Under the pieces are notes generated by a model. It did not search any database, was not told the DNA's origin, and worked only from the letters and a program-made list of their open reading frames with translations. A stretch of 64,000 nucleotides of DNA from Streptomyces noursei (GTDB lineage: Bacteria > Actinomycetota > Actinomycetes > Streptomycetales > Streptomycetaceae), in assembly GCF_001646665.1 (NCBI RefSeq), contig NZ_LWBU01000101.1:1-64000 (forward strand), given 5' to 3'. A program made the translations under genes and the position numbers. This document shows, piece after piece, positions 51,199 through 61,418 of this stretch. Within the stretch, counting starts at the first letter, position 1; every line of letters starts with the position of its first letter.

Positions 51199-52737
51199 TC
51201 ATGACTTCCTCCGTGCTCGTTCGCGGATCCGGCCGAAGGCGGCGCCTAGAGCGGCGGCCGGCACCGCACCGCTGCGTCCCGGGATCCGTTGACGGCGGCC
51301 GGGAGTGATGGGGTCACCCAGGTTGGTGCGGGTCTGGACGGTGAGCTGGCGGGTCGAGAGGTCGGTGAGGGATGCCTGCAGTTGGGCGGGGGTCTGGGTG
51401 AGGGTGCCCAGCAGGTGCAGGGCGCTCTGGGCGGCTTGTTCTTCGGTGAGGGTGTCCAGCAGCAGGTCTCGCATGATGTCTTTGAGTGTTCTGCGCAGCG
51501 CGGTGGACAGTTTCAGTTTGGGGTAGAGGAAGCGCACGGATCCTTCGATGTTGGCGACGGATTTTCCCACGACCGAGACGAGCGGTGTGATCTGAATGCC
51601 GCGGTGGGACGAGTAGCGCAGCAGTGTCATGAGGGCGACGCCGAAGTTGAGTTCGGCCAGGGTGGCGTCGGTCCAGTGGGGGACGATGCGGGTGAGGTCG
51701 CCGATGAAGGCCGATACGTTGCTCCACGGGGTGGCGGTGCCCAGGGTGACCCATTGTCTGGCCATGGCGGTGCCGTCGTTGTGGGCCATTGCCATGAAGG
51801 TGCCCAGGATGGCGGCGCTGGTGGTGCGGTCGAGGCGTCCGACCATGCCCCAGTCGATGAGGTGTGCTTTGCCGTCGGGGCTGATGATGATGTTTCCCGG
51901 GTGCGGGTCGGCGTGGAATTTTCTTTCCAGGAAGTAGCAGCGGAACATGAACTGGATGAGCTGGTAGGAGATTTTTTTTCGCTGCTTCATGCTGAGGTCG
52001 TCACTCTTCACCCGATTGATGGGCACACCGTCCGCGAAGGTTTGTACCAGAACCCGGGGGGTGGCGGTGATGACCTTGGGCACTCGTATCCGTTTGAAGT
52101 GCCTGGCGGCTTTCCTGGCGTCCTTCATGTTGCGTGCCTCGCGTGTGAAGTCCAGTTCGGCTTCCATGACGGTGAAAAGGACTTCCAGCATGGCCTTGAC
52201 GTCCACGATTTCGTTGAAGTGCGGGGCCGCCTTCGCTATCAGCCGGGCAAGGTTGTTCAGAACGGCCATGTCGCCCAGGACTGCCACGGAGGCGTTGGGG
52301 CGCTGCACCTTGATGACGCAGGGGGTGCCATCGGTGGTGACGGCCTTGTATGCCTGGGCCAAAGAGGCGGCGCCCAGCGGCTGTTCGGTGTTGATCTCCC
52401 TGAACTGTGCTCGCCAGTCGGCGCCCAGGTCTTCCTCCAGGACCGTTGCGAACCGGGCGAACGGTTCGACGTTGGCCTTGTCGTTGAGGTTCTCCAGTTC
52501 GTCCCGGATGTATTTCGGGACGAAGTCCGGGCGGGTGGCCAGGATCTGTCCGACTTTCACATACAGCGGGCCCAGCGTCTCCAGTGTCCGGCGGAATGTC
52601 TGTGCCCTGTGCAGCTTGCGGTCCTCAGAGTCGGGGACGGCGGGCCGGCCGCGCCGGGTGCTCAGGGTGCGGCCGGCCTCGTCGGCGAAGGACCGGGACA
52701 GGATGCGGACGGTGCGGCGGGTACGCCCCTGGGCCAT
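51199..52737 (-). CDS. ABC1/UbiB-family atypical kinase
   Basis: 512 residues. The K-x-G-Q motif is YVKVGQILATRPDFVP (about residues 59-74); also PLGAASLAQAYKA (A-rich loop), VIKVQRP, catalytic loop FHADPHPGNIII and metal motif LIDWGMVGRLD. UbiB kinases assist lipid or quinone metabolism at membranes. The C-terminal helical segment is amphipathic. Here it faces a reducing PKS gene, so a role in lipid product handling is suggested. GAGGAG precedes the ATG. Confidence 0.85.
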   Translation of the reverse strand: MAQGRTRRTVRILSRSFADEAGRTLSTRRGRPAVPDSEDRKLHRAQTFRRTLETLGPLYVKVGQILATRPDFVPKYIRDELENLNDKANVEPFARFATVLEEDLGADWRAQFREINTEQPLGAASLAQAYKAVTTDGTPCVIKVQRPNASVAVLGDMAVLNNLARLIAKAAPHFNEIVDVKAMLEVLFTVMEAELDFTREARNMKDARKAARHFKRIRVPKVITATPRVLVQTFADGVPINRVKSDDLSMKQRKKISYQLIQFMFRCYFLERKFHADPHPGNIIISPDGKAHLIDWGMVGRLDRTTSAAILGTFMAMAHNDGTAMARQWVTLGTATPWSNVSAFIGDLTRIVPHWTDATLAELNFGVALMTLLRYSSHRGIQITPLVSVVGKSVANIEGSVRFLYPKLKLSTALRRTLKDIMRDLLLDTLTEEQAAQSALHLLGTLTQTPAQLQASLTDLSTRQLTVQTRTNLGDPITPGRRQRIPGRSGAVPAAALGAAFGRIRERARRKS

Positions 52738-52779
52738 GCATGCTCCTCGTCCGTCGCACTGCGCGGAAGGGCGGGCAGG

Positions 52780-53022
52780 CTACGCGGCCGGTTTGCCCTT
52801 GCGGTCCTCGGCCACGACGGTGGCGAGGGTGGAGACCTGCTGGGTGAGCTGTCCGATCTGGCCGGCGAGCGCGTTGATCTGACGCTGGTTCTTCTTCGCC
52901 CGCTTCTTGTTCTTCGACTTCTTCTTCTTGGTGCCCAGGCCCTTGCGGATTCCCCGGCGGATGTCCTTGTCCATGCGTTCACTGTTGCGGACCAGCCGGG
53001 TGAGGGCGTTCTTCCTCGCCAT
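52780..53022 (-). CDS. Small Lys-rich protein with coiled coil
   Basis: 80 residues. N-terminal half is very basic (RRGIRKGLGTKKKKSKNKKRAKKNQR); the C-terminal half is a short heptad coiled coil (INALAGQIGQLTQQVSTLATVV). No known family. AAGGAGG 8 nt before ATG 53022. It lies 42 bp upstream of the UbiB gene, same strand, so probably in the same operon. Confidence 0.75.
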   Translation of the reverse strand: MARKNALTRLVRNSERMDKDIRRGIRKGLGTKKKKSKNKKRAKKNQRQINALAGQIGQLTQQVSTLATVVAEDRKGKPAA

Positions 53023-53979
53023 AGCAAGATCCTCCTTCTCGTGGGTGCGGTGATATCTCGTTCTGCTGGCGGGGCGCCTGGACGGAATCAGTCGGCGCGG
53101 GAACCTTCCGCCCAGGCGCGTTCATTGCCCCCATGGGGCGCACGGATGACTCCTGATCGGTCCGGCACAGGGGGGCAGGTGTCTTGGGCTGTTGACATCC
53201 GCCCCCGTCCCCCTTCATGGCAACAGCCCGAATTAGTGCGCAACGGAAAAACAACCGGAAAATCTGGGAAGAACCTTCGATGGGCTGCGGCTTACATTTT
53301 TCTCAGGCACCTGCAAACGGGGTTCGGAATCCTCTGCCGGCCCTCTGACGTTAACGCCCTGTTCCGGCTTCCTGTCAAGAGGGTTCACTCCCGTGCTCGG
53401 GTTGTGTGCTTGGAACGGCCGGATTTATGCGGCCTGTTGGAGGGGCGGGGCGGGGCGGAGGGCGAGAACGCGCGGCAACTCGTTTCTCTGTTGCCCCAGA
53501 AGTTCGGGGTGCGGTGGTGCCGAATATTCCTGCCGTGAAAGTGCGATAGTCCCGGCTGCCTCTGGGGCGCTCGGGGAATACGGAGAAGGAGGGGCATGTC
53601 ATGCGGAAGTGAGGTGCCGGGTGATGGTTTCTGGCTTCACCGCATGGCGCACGCGGTCGCACGCAGGCGTTGCCAGCGCGAGCGGGCTCGTTTCTTCTGA
53701 CACCCGTACGCCTTGTGCACTCTTCGGCGCTCCGTTCCCGCAGGGGTTTTCTGCAGTAACGTTTCTCGCCAGGGGTAGTCCCCTTGTCGGCATCCGATGC
53801 CCACCGGAATACAGAGGGGGCATATGCATGCTGCCGCAATGAGGCGGGTGCGGGTGCGCCGGATTCGGGCGAGGGCTGGCAGTCTCCCCTGCCCCACGGG
53901 GCAGCCCGCACACCAAGGCGCCGTGAGGCGGCGCATCGACCAAGGACCAACTAAGGAACGACGAAGGAGAGGACTGCTG
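53023..53979. other. Long divergent intergenic region
   Basis: About 950 bp between the UbiB operon and the PKS gene, with AT-richer patches near 53240-53310. It should hold the promoters of both, but no gene with credible bias was found. ORFs on either strand (for example 53393-53842) lack ribosome sites and family features. Confidence 0.45.
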
Positions 53980-56900
53980 ATGACAGTCGAGGGGCGTGAG
54001 ACGGCGGATGAGCCGATCGCGGTGGTGGGCGCAGGATGTCGCTACCCCGGCGGGGCCAACTCGCTAGAGGCACTGGGCCGGTTACTGGAAGAGGGTCGTG
54101 AAGCGGTGCGCGAGGTGCCCGCCGAGCGGTGGACGCAGGAGCAACTGGCGGTGCTGCCCGGACCGGTGGCCGAGCGGATGCGCTACGGCGGCTTCCTCGA
54201 TGGTGACATCTACGCCTACGAGCCCGAGTTCTTCGGGATCAACAAGCAGGAGGCGGCGTGGGTGGACCCGCAGCACCGGTTGCTGTGGGAGGTGTCGTGG
54301 GAGGCACTGGAGCACGCGGGCATCCCTCCACTGTCCCTGAAGGGCTCACGGACCGGCCTGTTCTTCGGGATCTACAGTCACGACTACGAAGTGCGCAGCC
54401 GGCGCCCCCTGGAGCTGGGAGACGAGCCCTACGCCCTGTACACCGGGTTAGCCAGCGTGGGTTCGGGACGCCTCGCCTACCTGCTGGACATACGCGGCCC
54501 GAACATCACCCTGGACGCTCAGTGCGCCTCCAGCCTGACCGCTGTGCACCTGGCCTGCCAGAGTCTGCGGGCCGGGGAGGCCGACCTGGCACTGGCGGGC
54601 GGGGTGACCTTGAATCTGGTGCCGGAGACCGCTGCTGTCCTCGCGAGCTGGTCGGCATTTTCCCCCACCGGCCGCTCCCGGGCGTTCGACGCCGACGCTG
54701 ACGGCTATGTACGCAGTGAAGGCTGCGGCGTGGTGGCGCTGAAGCGGCATGAGGACGCCCTACGCGACGGCGACCAGGTCCTGGCCGTGCTGCGGGGCTC
54801 CGCGATCAACCACACCGGGCACGGCACCCGGTTCACCGCGCCGTCCGCGCCGCCCCAGGCGGCCCTGGCCCGTGAGGCATTGCGCCGCGCCGGCGTAGAG
54901 CCGGGCGATATCGGCATGATCGAGGCACACGGGACCGGCACGGCGGTCGGCGACCCCATCGAGTTCGCCGCACTCGCCTCCGTCTACGGGCAGGGCCAGG
55001 CCCGGTGCGCACTCGGTTCGGTCAAAACGAACATCGGTCACGCTGAGCCCGCTGCTGGCGTGGCCGGACTGCTCAAAGCGATCCTCGCGGTGCGCTCGGG
55101 CACCATTCCGGCGTCGCTGCACTTCACGCGTTGGAACCCGCAGATCGACGCGGACTCCACCCGCCTGTTCGTGCCGACGCAGCCGGTGCCCTGGCCGGTA
55201 CCGGGCCCGGCCCGGCTGGCCGCAGTCTCCGCATTCGGGATCAACGGCACCAACGCCCACGTGATCGTCGAACAGGCCCCAGTACCCCTCGCTCAGAGCG
55301 CGGCCGGTGCGGTGGGACAGCGGGACAGTTCCGGTGTGCCGCAGATATTCCCCCTCTCCGGCGGGACGGCGGCGGCCGTCCGGGCCGGCGCCGCCCGCCT
55401 GGCCCACTGGGTGGACCAGCACGGCCAGGACACCCCGCTTGAGAACATCGCCTACACGCTCACCGTCCGCCGTTCACACCTGCGTCATCGTGCCGCGGTG
55501 GTGGCCGGCAGCACCAAGGAACTCGCGGACAAGCTGTGCTCCCTGGCCCAGAACGAGACGGTGGACGGCGTGGTCGAGGCGACGGCGCTCCACGATACCG
55601 GTCCTGGACCGGTGTGGATGTTCTCCGGGCATGGCTCGCAGTGGGCGGGCATGGGCCAGAACCTGCTGGACGTCGATGCGGCGTTCACCCGGGTGATCGA
55701 CGACCTGGAGCCGCTGGTGGCCGCCGAGTCCGGGTTCTCCCTGCGAGAGACGCTGGGCTCGCCCGCGGAGGTGACCGGCTTCGACCGGGTGCAGCCCACC
55801 TTGTTCGCCGTGCAGTTGGGCATCGCCGCGATGTGGCGGGCCCACGGCATCAGCCCGGCCGCGGTGGTCGGCCACTCCATGGGCGAGGTGGCCGCGGCTG
55901 TGACGGCGGGCGCCCTGGACCTGGCGGACGGGGCCCGGGTGATCTGCCGCCGCTCCCGCCTGGCCCTGCGCACAGGAGACACAGGCCGGATGGCCTCTGT
56001 CGCCCTGCCCCGCGAGCAGGTCGAGCACGACCTCGCCGAGCAAGGCGCGGACAGCGTCGACGTCGCCGTGATCGCATCCCCCGCCTCCACGGTGGTGGGC
56101 GGCAACGCGAAGCAGGTGGCGGACATGGTCGCCTACTGGCAGCAGCACGACGTGTTCGCCCGCTTGGTGAACGTGGACGTCGCCTCACACACCCGGCACA
56201 TGGACAGCATCCTGGACGACCTGCAAGACGTCCTGGAGGAGGTGGTGGCCCAGCCGCCGACAGTGCCGTTCTACACCACCGTGCGCGAAAACCCGCGCGC
56301 CGATGTTGTGCTGGATGCCGCCTACTGGGCGGCCAACCAGCGTGAACCGGTGCAGTTCGCCCCAGCCGTGCGGGCGCTGGCCGCAGACGGCTACCGGGTC
56401 TTCCTGGAGATCTCCCCCCACCCCCTGCTCGGGCACGCCCTGCGCGAAACCCTCACCGATGCCGGGACCAACGACACGGCCGTCATCGCCTCCATGCGCC
56501 GTAACGCCGCCGGCCCGGCCGCTTTCGCTGCCCGGCTCGCCGAACTGCACTGCGCAGGCCACCCCGTTGCATGGGAGCGCCGGTACCCGCACGGGGAGCT
56601 GGCCGATGTGCCGCCGACCTCCTGGGAGCGCGAGCACCACGAGATCGCGCGCCTCACCCCGCCCAGGGTGCACCCTCTGACCGGCCCGTACCTGGCCGAC
56701 CCCGGGCAGGACGGCACCCATTACTGGCAGAACGTCCTGGACACCACAGACCTGCCGTGGCTGGAGGATCACCGTGTGGACGGCACCGCCGTCCTGCCCG
56801 GCGCCGCCATGTGTGAGATGGCCCTGGCCGCCGCCACTGACCTGTTCGCGGCCGAACCCACCGCCGTGTGCGTGCAGGACCTCGAACTGCGCAACGTCCT

Positions 56901-59900
56901 GCCGCTGACCGAACCAGTCACGGTGACCGCGCACGCCACCACCACCTCAGCCGACAGCGCCCTATGGGAGCTGAGTGTGCCCGGCGCCGACGCCGCCGGC
57001 AGGACCGTGCACGCCACCGCCCGCCTGTTCCACCATCGCGCCGCCCCCCCGGCGCCCGCCGACATGGACAGGCTGCGCGCCGAGCACACACACAAGGAGT
57101 CCGCCGAGGAGCTGTACGCACACGTACGCGAACACTTCGGTTTGGATTACGGCCCGGCGTTCGCCGGCCTGGTGTCGCTGCGGGTGAACCACCGTCAGGC
57201 AGAGGAAGAGGTGAGCGTGCTCGCCGAACTGGTCCTGCCCGACACGGCCCGCCCGCCCGTGCGCGACCTGCACTGGCACCCAGCATCCATGGACATCTGC
57301 CTCCAGGCAGTCCTGATGGCGTGGCTCGCCACCCGTGCCCCCGCCGACGGGGTGGTGCTGATCACCCGCATCGGTGAGGTGCGCCTGTTCGGGGACATCA
57401 CCCGGGGCCGCTACTGCCACATCCGCCTGGAACGCGGGGCCACAGACGACGGTGCCACGGCCACCGTCCGCCTCCTTGACGCGGACGGCGCCGTCCTGGC
57501 CACAGCGGAGGGCGGGGAACTCGTGCGGCTCCCGGCCCGCTCAGAGCAGGAGGAGTTCGACAGCCGCCTGCTCCAGACCCGCTGGGAACAAACACCCCTC
57601 CCCGAGCCGGCGCCGGCCGCTGGTGGCAGGTGGCTTGTGGTGGACGCGGGCGGCACACAAACCGCTCGGGAGGTCGCCGGCGTGCTGGAATCCCATGGCG
57701 CCACCACCACCCTGGCCACCCTGCCCACGCCCGCCGACACCGCGCACCAGCACGAGCAGGACACCGCCGGTACCGGCCCGGCCCGCACCCGCTTGCGGGA
57801 CTGCCTACGGTTTGCTCAGGCGCCGCTGGAGGGCGTCGCCGTCCTGTTCGGCTCTGATGGTGCCGTGGACGAGGACGCGCCGTCACGTGCCCGCCACCAC
57901 GCCGAACGGCTTCTGCTGGACATCGTCCAGCCCCTGCTGTCCGAGGGCGGTGACAGCCCGCCGCGCCTGTGGGCCATCACCTCGACCGCCCACCAGGTCC
58001 TGCCCGACGATGTCCCTGACCTCAGCCAGTCGGGGGTGCGCGCCCTGCTGCGCGTTGTGAGCTACGAACACCCTGAACTGCGCCCCACCGTCCTGGACAC
58101 CGACTCCGCCACCAGCACCGGCGACATCGCCCAGGAGTTGCTGGCCTGCCCCGACGGCCAGGACGACATCGCCCACCGCGGCGGCCACCGCTACACCGCC
58201 CGCCTGTGCACCCGGCCGCTGACTGACACCGACCAGCAGCACAGGCCCATCGACTGGGCGGCCGACCGCGTCCTGCTCGACCAGCAGCACGTGGGTGACC
58301 TCGGCTCGCTGCGGCTGACCGCGGGCCACCGCCCGCCGCCTGGCCCGGACGAGGTCGAGATCCACGTCCACGCCACCAGCCTCAACTACGCCAACGTCCT
58401 CATGGCCCTGGGCTTCTACCAGCAGATGCGCATGCCGGGAGACCCGGCGGCGGCCGCGGTGGCGGACTCTGCGGGGATCATCACCGCCGTCGGGGAGCAG
58501 GTCACCGACCGCCGCATCGGCGACCGCGTGACCACGGTCGCCCTCGACACTCCCATGGCGTCGTTCGTGCGGGTCCGCGCCGACTGGACGCTGCCCGTCC
58601 CCGACACCCTCTCCCTTGAGCAGGCCGCCGGCCTGCCGATCGCCTACCTCACCGCCTGGTACGCCCTGCACCACCAGGCGCGGGTGCGGCCCGGGGAGAG
58701 CGTCCTGATCCACAGCGCCTCCGGCGGCACCGGCCTGGCCGCTCTGCACGTGGCCCGCGCCCACGGAGCCGAAGTGTGGGCCACCGCGGGCAGTGAGACC
58801 AAGCGCGCCTACCTGCGGGAGCTGGGCCTCAAGCAGGTGATGGACTCCCGCAGCCTGGACTTCGCCGAGCAGATCCGCTCCCTCACCCACGGCCGGGGCG
58901 TGGACGTCGTCCTCAACTCGCTGACCGGGCCGGCCCAGAGCGCGAGCCTGGACCTCCTCGCCCGGCACGGCCGGTTCCTGGAGATCGGCAAACGCGACAT
59001 CTACGGCGGCACCCGCCTGAGCCTGCTGCCCTTCCGCCGCCACATCACCTTCGCCAGCATCGACATGCACCTGCTGCTGCGAAAGGACCCGGCCCTCATC
59101 GCCGACCTGTACGAGGAGTTGTCGGCGGCGTTCGCGGACGGCACCCTGCCGCCGCTTCCCGTCACCTGCCGGCCCATCAAGGACGCCGCCGAGGTCTTCC
59201 GCACCATGGCCGCAGCCCGGCACACCGGGAAACTCATCCTCACCTGGCCCGGCCACGGCACCACCGCCCTCCCCGTCCGCCCTCGCGACGTCACCGTGGT
59301 ACGCCCCGAGGGCAGCTACCTGATCACCGGCGGCCTGGGCGGCCTGGGCCTGCTCTGTGCCCGCTGGCTCGCCCGCAGCGGCGCCCCCCACCTCGTCCTG
59401 ACCGGCCGCTCCCAGCCCAGCGCCGAAGCCACCCGCCTCATCGAAAACCTCCGCGCCAAGGGCACCCGCGTCGATGTGGTGTGCGCCGACCTCGCCGAGG
59501 CGGCCACCGCCGGACACCTCGTAGACACCGCCCAGGCAGCGGGCTTCTGTCTGCGCGGTGTCCTGCACTGCGCCGCCGTCATCGAGGACGCCACCGCCCC
59601 CAACATCACCCCCGAACTCCTCACCCGCGTCTGGCGCCCCAAAGCCGACGGCACCTGGAACCTGCACCGCGCCACCGCCGGCCTCGACCTGGACTGGTGG
59701 GTCGCCTTCTCCTCCATCGCCGCCGTCCTGGGCAGCCCCGGACAGGGCGCGTACGCCAGCGCCAACGGCTGGATGGATGAGTTCTGCACCTGGCGACGCG
59801 CCCAGAACCTGCCCGCCACCGCCATCAACTGGGGAGCCTGGGCCCAGCACGGCCGCGGACAGCACCTCCAACAGCTCGGCCACACCATGATCGACCCCGA

Positions 59901-60381
59901 GGAAGGCATCGCCGCCCTGGAAACGATCCTGCGCCACGACCGGACCCGCACCGGCTACAGCCCCCTCAACCCCGCCCAATGGCTCGCCGCCTACCCCGAC
60001 ACCGCCGAACTGGCCTACTTCACCGACCTGGCCCCCACCCAACACGCCACCGGGCCGGGCAGTGGTGGCGACGACGCACTGGCCGTCCTGCGCGCCGCCC
60101 CCGACGAGCAGCGTCCTAGCCTCCTGGAAGGCATCATCATCCAGCACATCACCACCACCCTGGGCCTGGAAGAGGGACGCTGCACCGCCGAAACCTCCCT
60201 GACGCTGCTCGGCTTGGACTCCCTGCGCGCCACGGAAGTACGCAACCGGCTCCAACGCGACCTGCACTGCACCTTCCCCCACACCGCGCTGTGGACCAAC
60301 CCCACCGCCGCCGCCCTGACCCGCTACCTCCTCGGCCAGCTCACCGACCAGCACCTCCTCACACCCGCACCCGCAGCTTGA
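53980..60381 (+). CDS. Fully reducing single-module type I PKS (mycocerosic-acid-synthase type)
   Basis: 2133 residues. Domain order: KS with C182 in LDAQCASS; AT with S633 in GHSMGEVAAA and a VASH specificity motif (methylmalonyl-like); DH with H931 in HRVDGTAVLP; ER nucleotide site SASGGTG near 1578; KR GGLGGLG near 1781 with Tyr1925; ACP Ser2081 in GLDSLRA. No thioesterase. A complete beta-reduction loop in one module means an iterative or single-step branched-acyl synthase, as in mycobacterial MAS/Pks5. The product probably is a methyl-branched acyl chain. ATG 53980 with GGAG upstream; the longer frame from 53797 lacks support. Confidence 0.92.
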   Translation: MTVEGRETADEPIAVVGAGCRYPGGANSLEALGRLLEEGREAVREVPAERWTQEQLAVLPGPVAERMRYGGFLDGDIYAYEPEFFGINKQEAAWVDPQHRLLWEVSWEALEHAGIPPLSLKGSRTGLFFGIYSHDYEVRSRRPLELGDEPYALYTGLASVGSGRLAYLLDIRGPNITLDAQCASSLTAVHLACQSLRAGEADLALAGGVTLNLVPETAAVLASWSAFSPTGRSRAFDADADGYVRSEGCGVVALKRHEDALRDGDQVLAVLRGSAINHTGHGTRFTAPSAPPQAALAREALRRAGVEPGDIGMIEAHGTGTAVGDPIEFAALASVYGQGQARCALGSVKTNIGHAEPAAGVAGLLKAILAVRSGTIPASLHFTRWNPQIDADSTRLFVPTQPVPWPVPGPARLAAVSAFGINGTNAHVIVEQAPVPLAQSAAGAVGQRDSSGVPQIFPLSGGTAAAVRAGAARLAHWVDQHGQDTPLENIAYTLTVRRSHLRHRAAVVAGSTKELADKLCSLAQNETVDGVVEATALHDTGPGPVWMFSGHGSQWAGMGQNLLDVDAAFTRVIDDLEPLVAAESGFSLRETLGSPAEVTGFDRVQPTLFAVQLGIAAMWRAHGISPAAVVGHSMGEVAAAVTAGALDLADGARVICRRSRLALRTGDTGRMASVALPREQVEHDLAEQGADSVDVAVIASPASTVVGGNAKQVADMVAYWQQHDVFARLVNVDVASHTRHMDSILDDLQDVLEEVVAQPPTVPFYTTVRENPRADVVLDAAYWAANQREPVQFAPAVRALAADGYRVFLEISPHPLLGHALRETLTDAGTNDTAVIASMRRNAAGPAAFAARLAELHCAGHPVAWERRYPHGELADVPPTSWEREHHEIARLTPPRVHPLTGPYLADPGQDGTHYWQNVLDTTDLPWLEDHRVDGTAVLPGAAMCEMALAAATDLFAAEPTAVCVQDLELRNVLPLTEPVTVTAHATTTSADSALWELSVPGADAAGRTVHATARLFHHRAAPPAPADMDRLRAEHTHKESAEELYAHVREHFGLDYGPAFAGLVSLRVNHRQAEEEVSVLAELVLPDTARPPVRDLHWHPASMDICLQAVLMAWLATRAPADGVVLITRIGEVRLFGDITRGRYCHIRLERGATDDGATATVRLLDADGAVLATAEGGELVRLPARSEQEEFDSRLLQTRWEQTPLPEPAPAAGGRWLVVDAGGTQTAREVAGVLESHGATTTLATLPTPADTAHQHEQDTAGTGPARTRLRDCLRFAQAPLEGVAVLFGSDGAVDEDAPSRARHHAERLLLDIVQPLLSEGGDSPPRLWAITSTAHQVLPDDVPDLSQSGVRALLRVVSYEHPELRPTVLDTDSATSTGDIAQELLACPDGQDDIAHRGGHRYTARLCTRPLTDTDQQHRPIDWAADRVLLDQQHVGDLGSLRLTAGHRPPPGPDEVEIHVHATSLNYANVLMALGFYQQMRMPGDPAAAAVADSAGIITAVGEQVTDRRIGDRVTTVALDTPMASFVRVRADWTLPVPDTLSLEQAAGLPIAYLTAWYALHHQARVRPGESVLIHSASGGTGLAALHVARAHGAEVWATAGSETKRAYLRELGLKQVMDSRSLDFAEQIRSLTHGRGVDVVLNSLTGPAQSASLDLLARHGRFLEIGKRDIYGGTRLSLLPFRRHITFASIDMHLLLRKDPALIADLYEELSAAFADGTLPPLPVTCRPIKDAAEVFRTMAAARHTGKLILTWPGHGTTALPVRPRDVTVVRPEGSYLITGGLGGLGLLCARWLARSGAPHLVLTGRSQPSAEATRLIENLRAKGTRVDVVCADLAEAATAGHLVDTAQAAGFCLRGVLHCAAVIEDATAPNITPELLTRVWRPKADGTWNLHRATAGLDLDWWVAFSSIAAVLGSPGQGAYASANGWMDEFCTWRRAQNLPATAINWGAWAQHGRGQHLQQLGHTMIDPEEGIAALETILRHDRTRTGYSPLNPAQWLAAYPDTAELAYFTDLAPTQHATGPGSGGDDALAVLRAAPDEQRPSLLEGIIIQHITTTLGLEEGRCTAETSLTLLGLDSLRATEVRNRLQRDLHCTFPHTALWTNPTAAALTRYLLGQLTDQHLLTPAPAA

Positions 60382-60411
60382 CCCCACAACACCCCGGCAA
60401 AAGAGGCTCAC

Positions 60412-61227
60412 ATGACGCCGCCCCGCCTGAGCGGCCCGCGCGGCAGCGCCGCCGCCCGGCGGGGCCGCAGCCACCCCCACACCCGGCGCGCGCAGCCCCC
60501 GGATACAGGGCACCGCACGCGCCAGCCACCCGCAGACACCCCGCAACCCCCCGCCGACACCTGGCTACTGCTCACCACCGCCCACACCACCGACGCGGAC
60601 TGCCTGCCAGCCCAGCTCAGCCGGGAACTGGAACGCCTGGGCCAACGCAGCACCATCATCGGCGGCACCGCCCTCATCCGCCGCCTCACCGGCGCCGCCC
60701 ACGTCGTAGCCATCCTCCCGCCTCCGCCCCGCCCCGGCCCGGCGCACGCCAACCCTGCCCAGTCCACCGTCCGCTGGCTGGCCCGCCTCGCCCACCGCCT
60801 GCCCGACCGGCACACCCGCCTCTACATCCTGACCCGCACCGCCGCCAGGACCGACACCATCCCCTGCCCCGAGCAAGCAGACCTCACCCGCCTCCTGCGC
60901 ACCCTCACCACCCGCCAACCACAACTACGCCCCGTCCACCTCACCGCCCACCCCGCCACCGCTCCCGCAACCACCGCCCGTCTCCTGCTCGACACACCCC
61001 CGGCAGGCGACAGCACCGGGCACCAGCCCCGGCCCCACCGCCCCACCCCCGCGTACGGGACACCACCCCCGTCACCAGCAACCGCCAGCAGCACAAGGAG
61101 GAAGAATGTCCCCTCTGACCCATGCCCTCCTGGTGGAAGGCCCCGAAGAACTCCCCGCCGCCCACCGGCTCCACCCGCTCGACCCGCCCGCCGACAAAGT
61201 GACCGTCACCTGGTACGGCGGCCGTGA
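60412..61227 (+). CDS. Protein resembling a free PKS KR structural subdomain
   Basis: 271 residues. After a disordered Arg/Pro-rich N-terminus, residues about 50-190 (TWLLLTTAHTTDADCL; RLYILTRTAA; PQLRPVHLTA) follow the order of the non-catalytic Rossmann half that precedes a PKS ketoreductase (compare the PKS segment RLWAITSTAH / HPELRPTVLD). Catalytic KR residues are absent. AAAGAGG 5 nt before ATG. The last 122 bp overlap the next gene, giving an unnatural Pro/Arg tail. May be a scaffold or a remnant. Confidence 0.5.
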   Translation: MTPPRLSGPRGSAAARRGRSHPHTRRAQPPDTGHRTRQPPADTPQPPADTWLLLTTAHTTDADCLPAQLSRELERLGQRSTIIGGTALIRRLTGAAHVVAILPPPPRPGPAHANPAQSTVRWLARLAHRLPDRHTRLYILTRTAARTDTIPCPEQADLTRLLRTLTTRQPQLRPVHLTAHPATAPATTARLLLDTPPAGDSTGHQPRPHRPTPAYGTPPPSPATASSTRRKNVPSDPCPPGGRPRRTPRRPPAPPARPARRQSDRHLVRRP

Positions 61228-61318
61228 ACACTTCGTCGCCACCGGGGAAACAGCCGAACACGACGGCCTGCACTGCGCCGTCTACCGCTGGTCGTATCGC
61301 ACCCGCATCGCCGAGTAG
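61106..61318 (+). CDS. DUF5988-like small protein
   Basis: 70 residues. KVTVTWYGGREHFVATGE and the ending CAVYRWSYRTRIAE match my memory of the small DUF5988 family, often found near PKS genes. Excellent AAGGAGG 4 nt before ATG. Function unknown. Starts inside the preceding ORF. Confidence 0.6.
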   Translation: MSPLTHALLVEGPEELPAAHRLHPLDPPADKVTVTWYGGREHFVATGETAEHDGLHCAVYRWSYRTRIAE

Positions 61319-61418
61319 GTCCCCGGCCTGCCCACGCCGTTGACAACCCGGCCCCTGTGGCCGACCGCCCCCGCACCACCGCCGGGCCGTCCGGCTGCGC
61401 CATCCGCCTGCCTGGCAA

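Noticed and set aside
53797..53979. N-terminal extension of the PKS
   Set aside because: Translation is Arg-rich and unlike KS N-termini, whereas ATG 53980 has a ribosome site just before the KS domain.
57883..60546. An 887-residue minus-strand frame opposite the PKS
   Set aside because: Gly/Val-rich antisense of the PKS; no start signal or family features.
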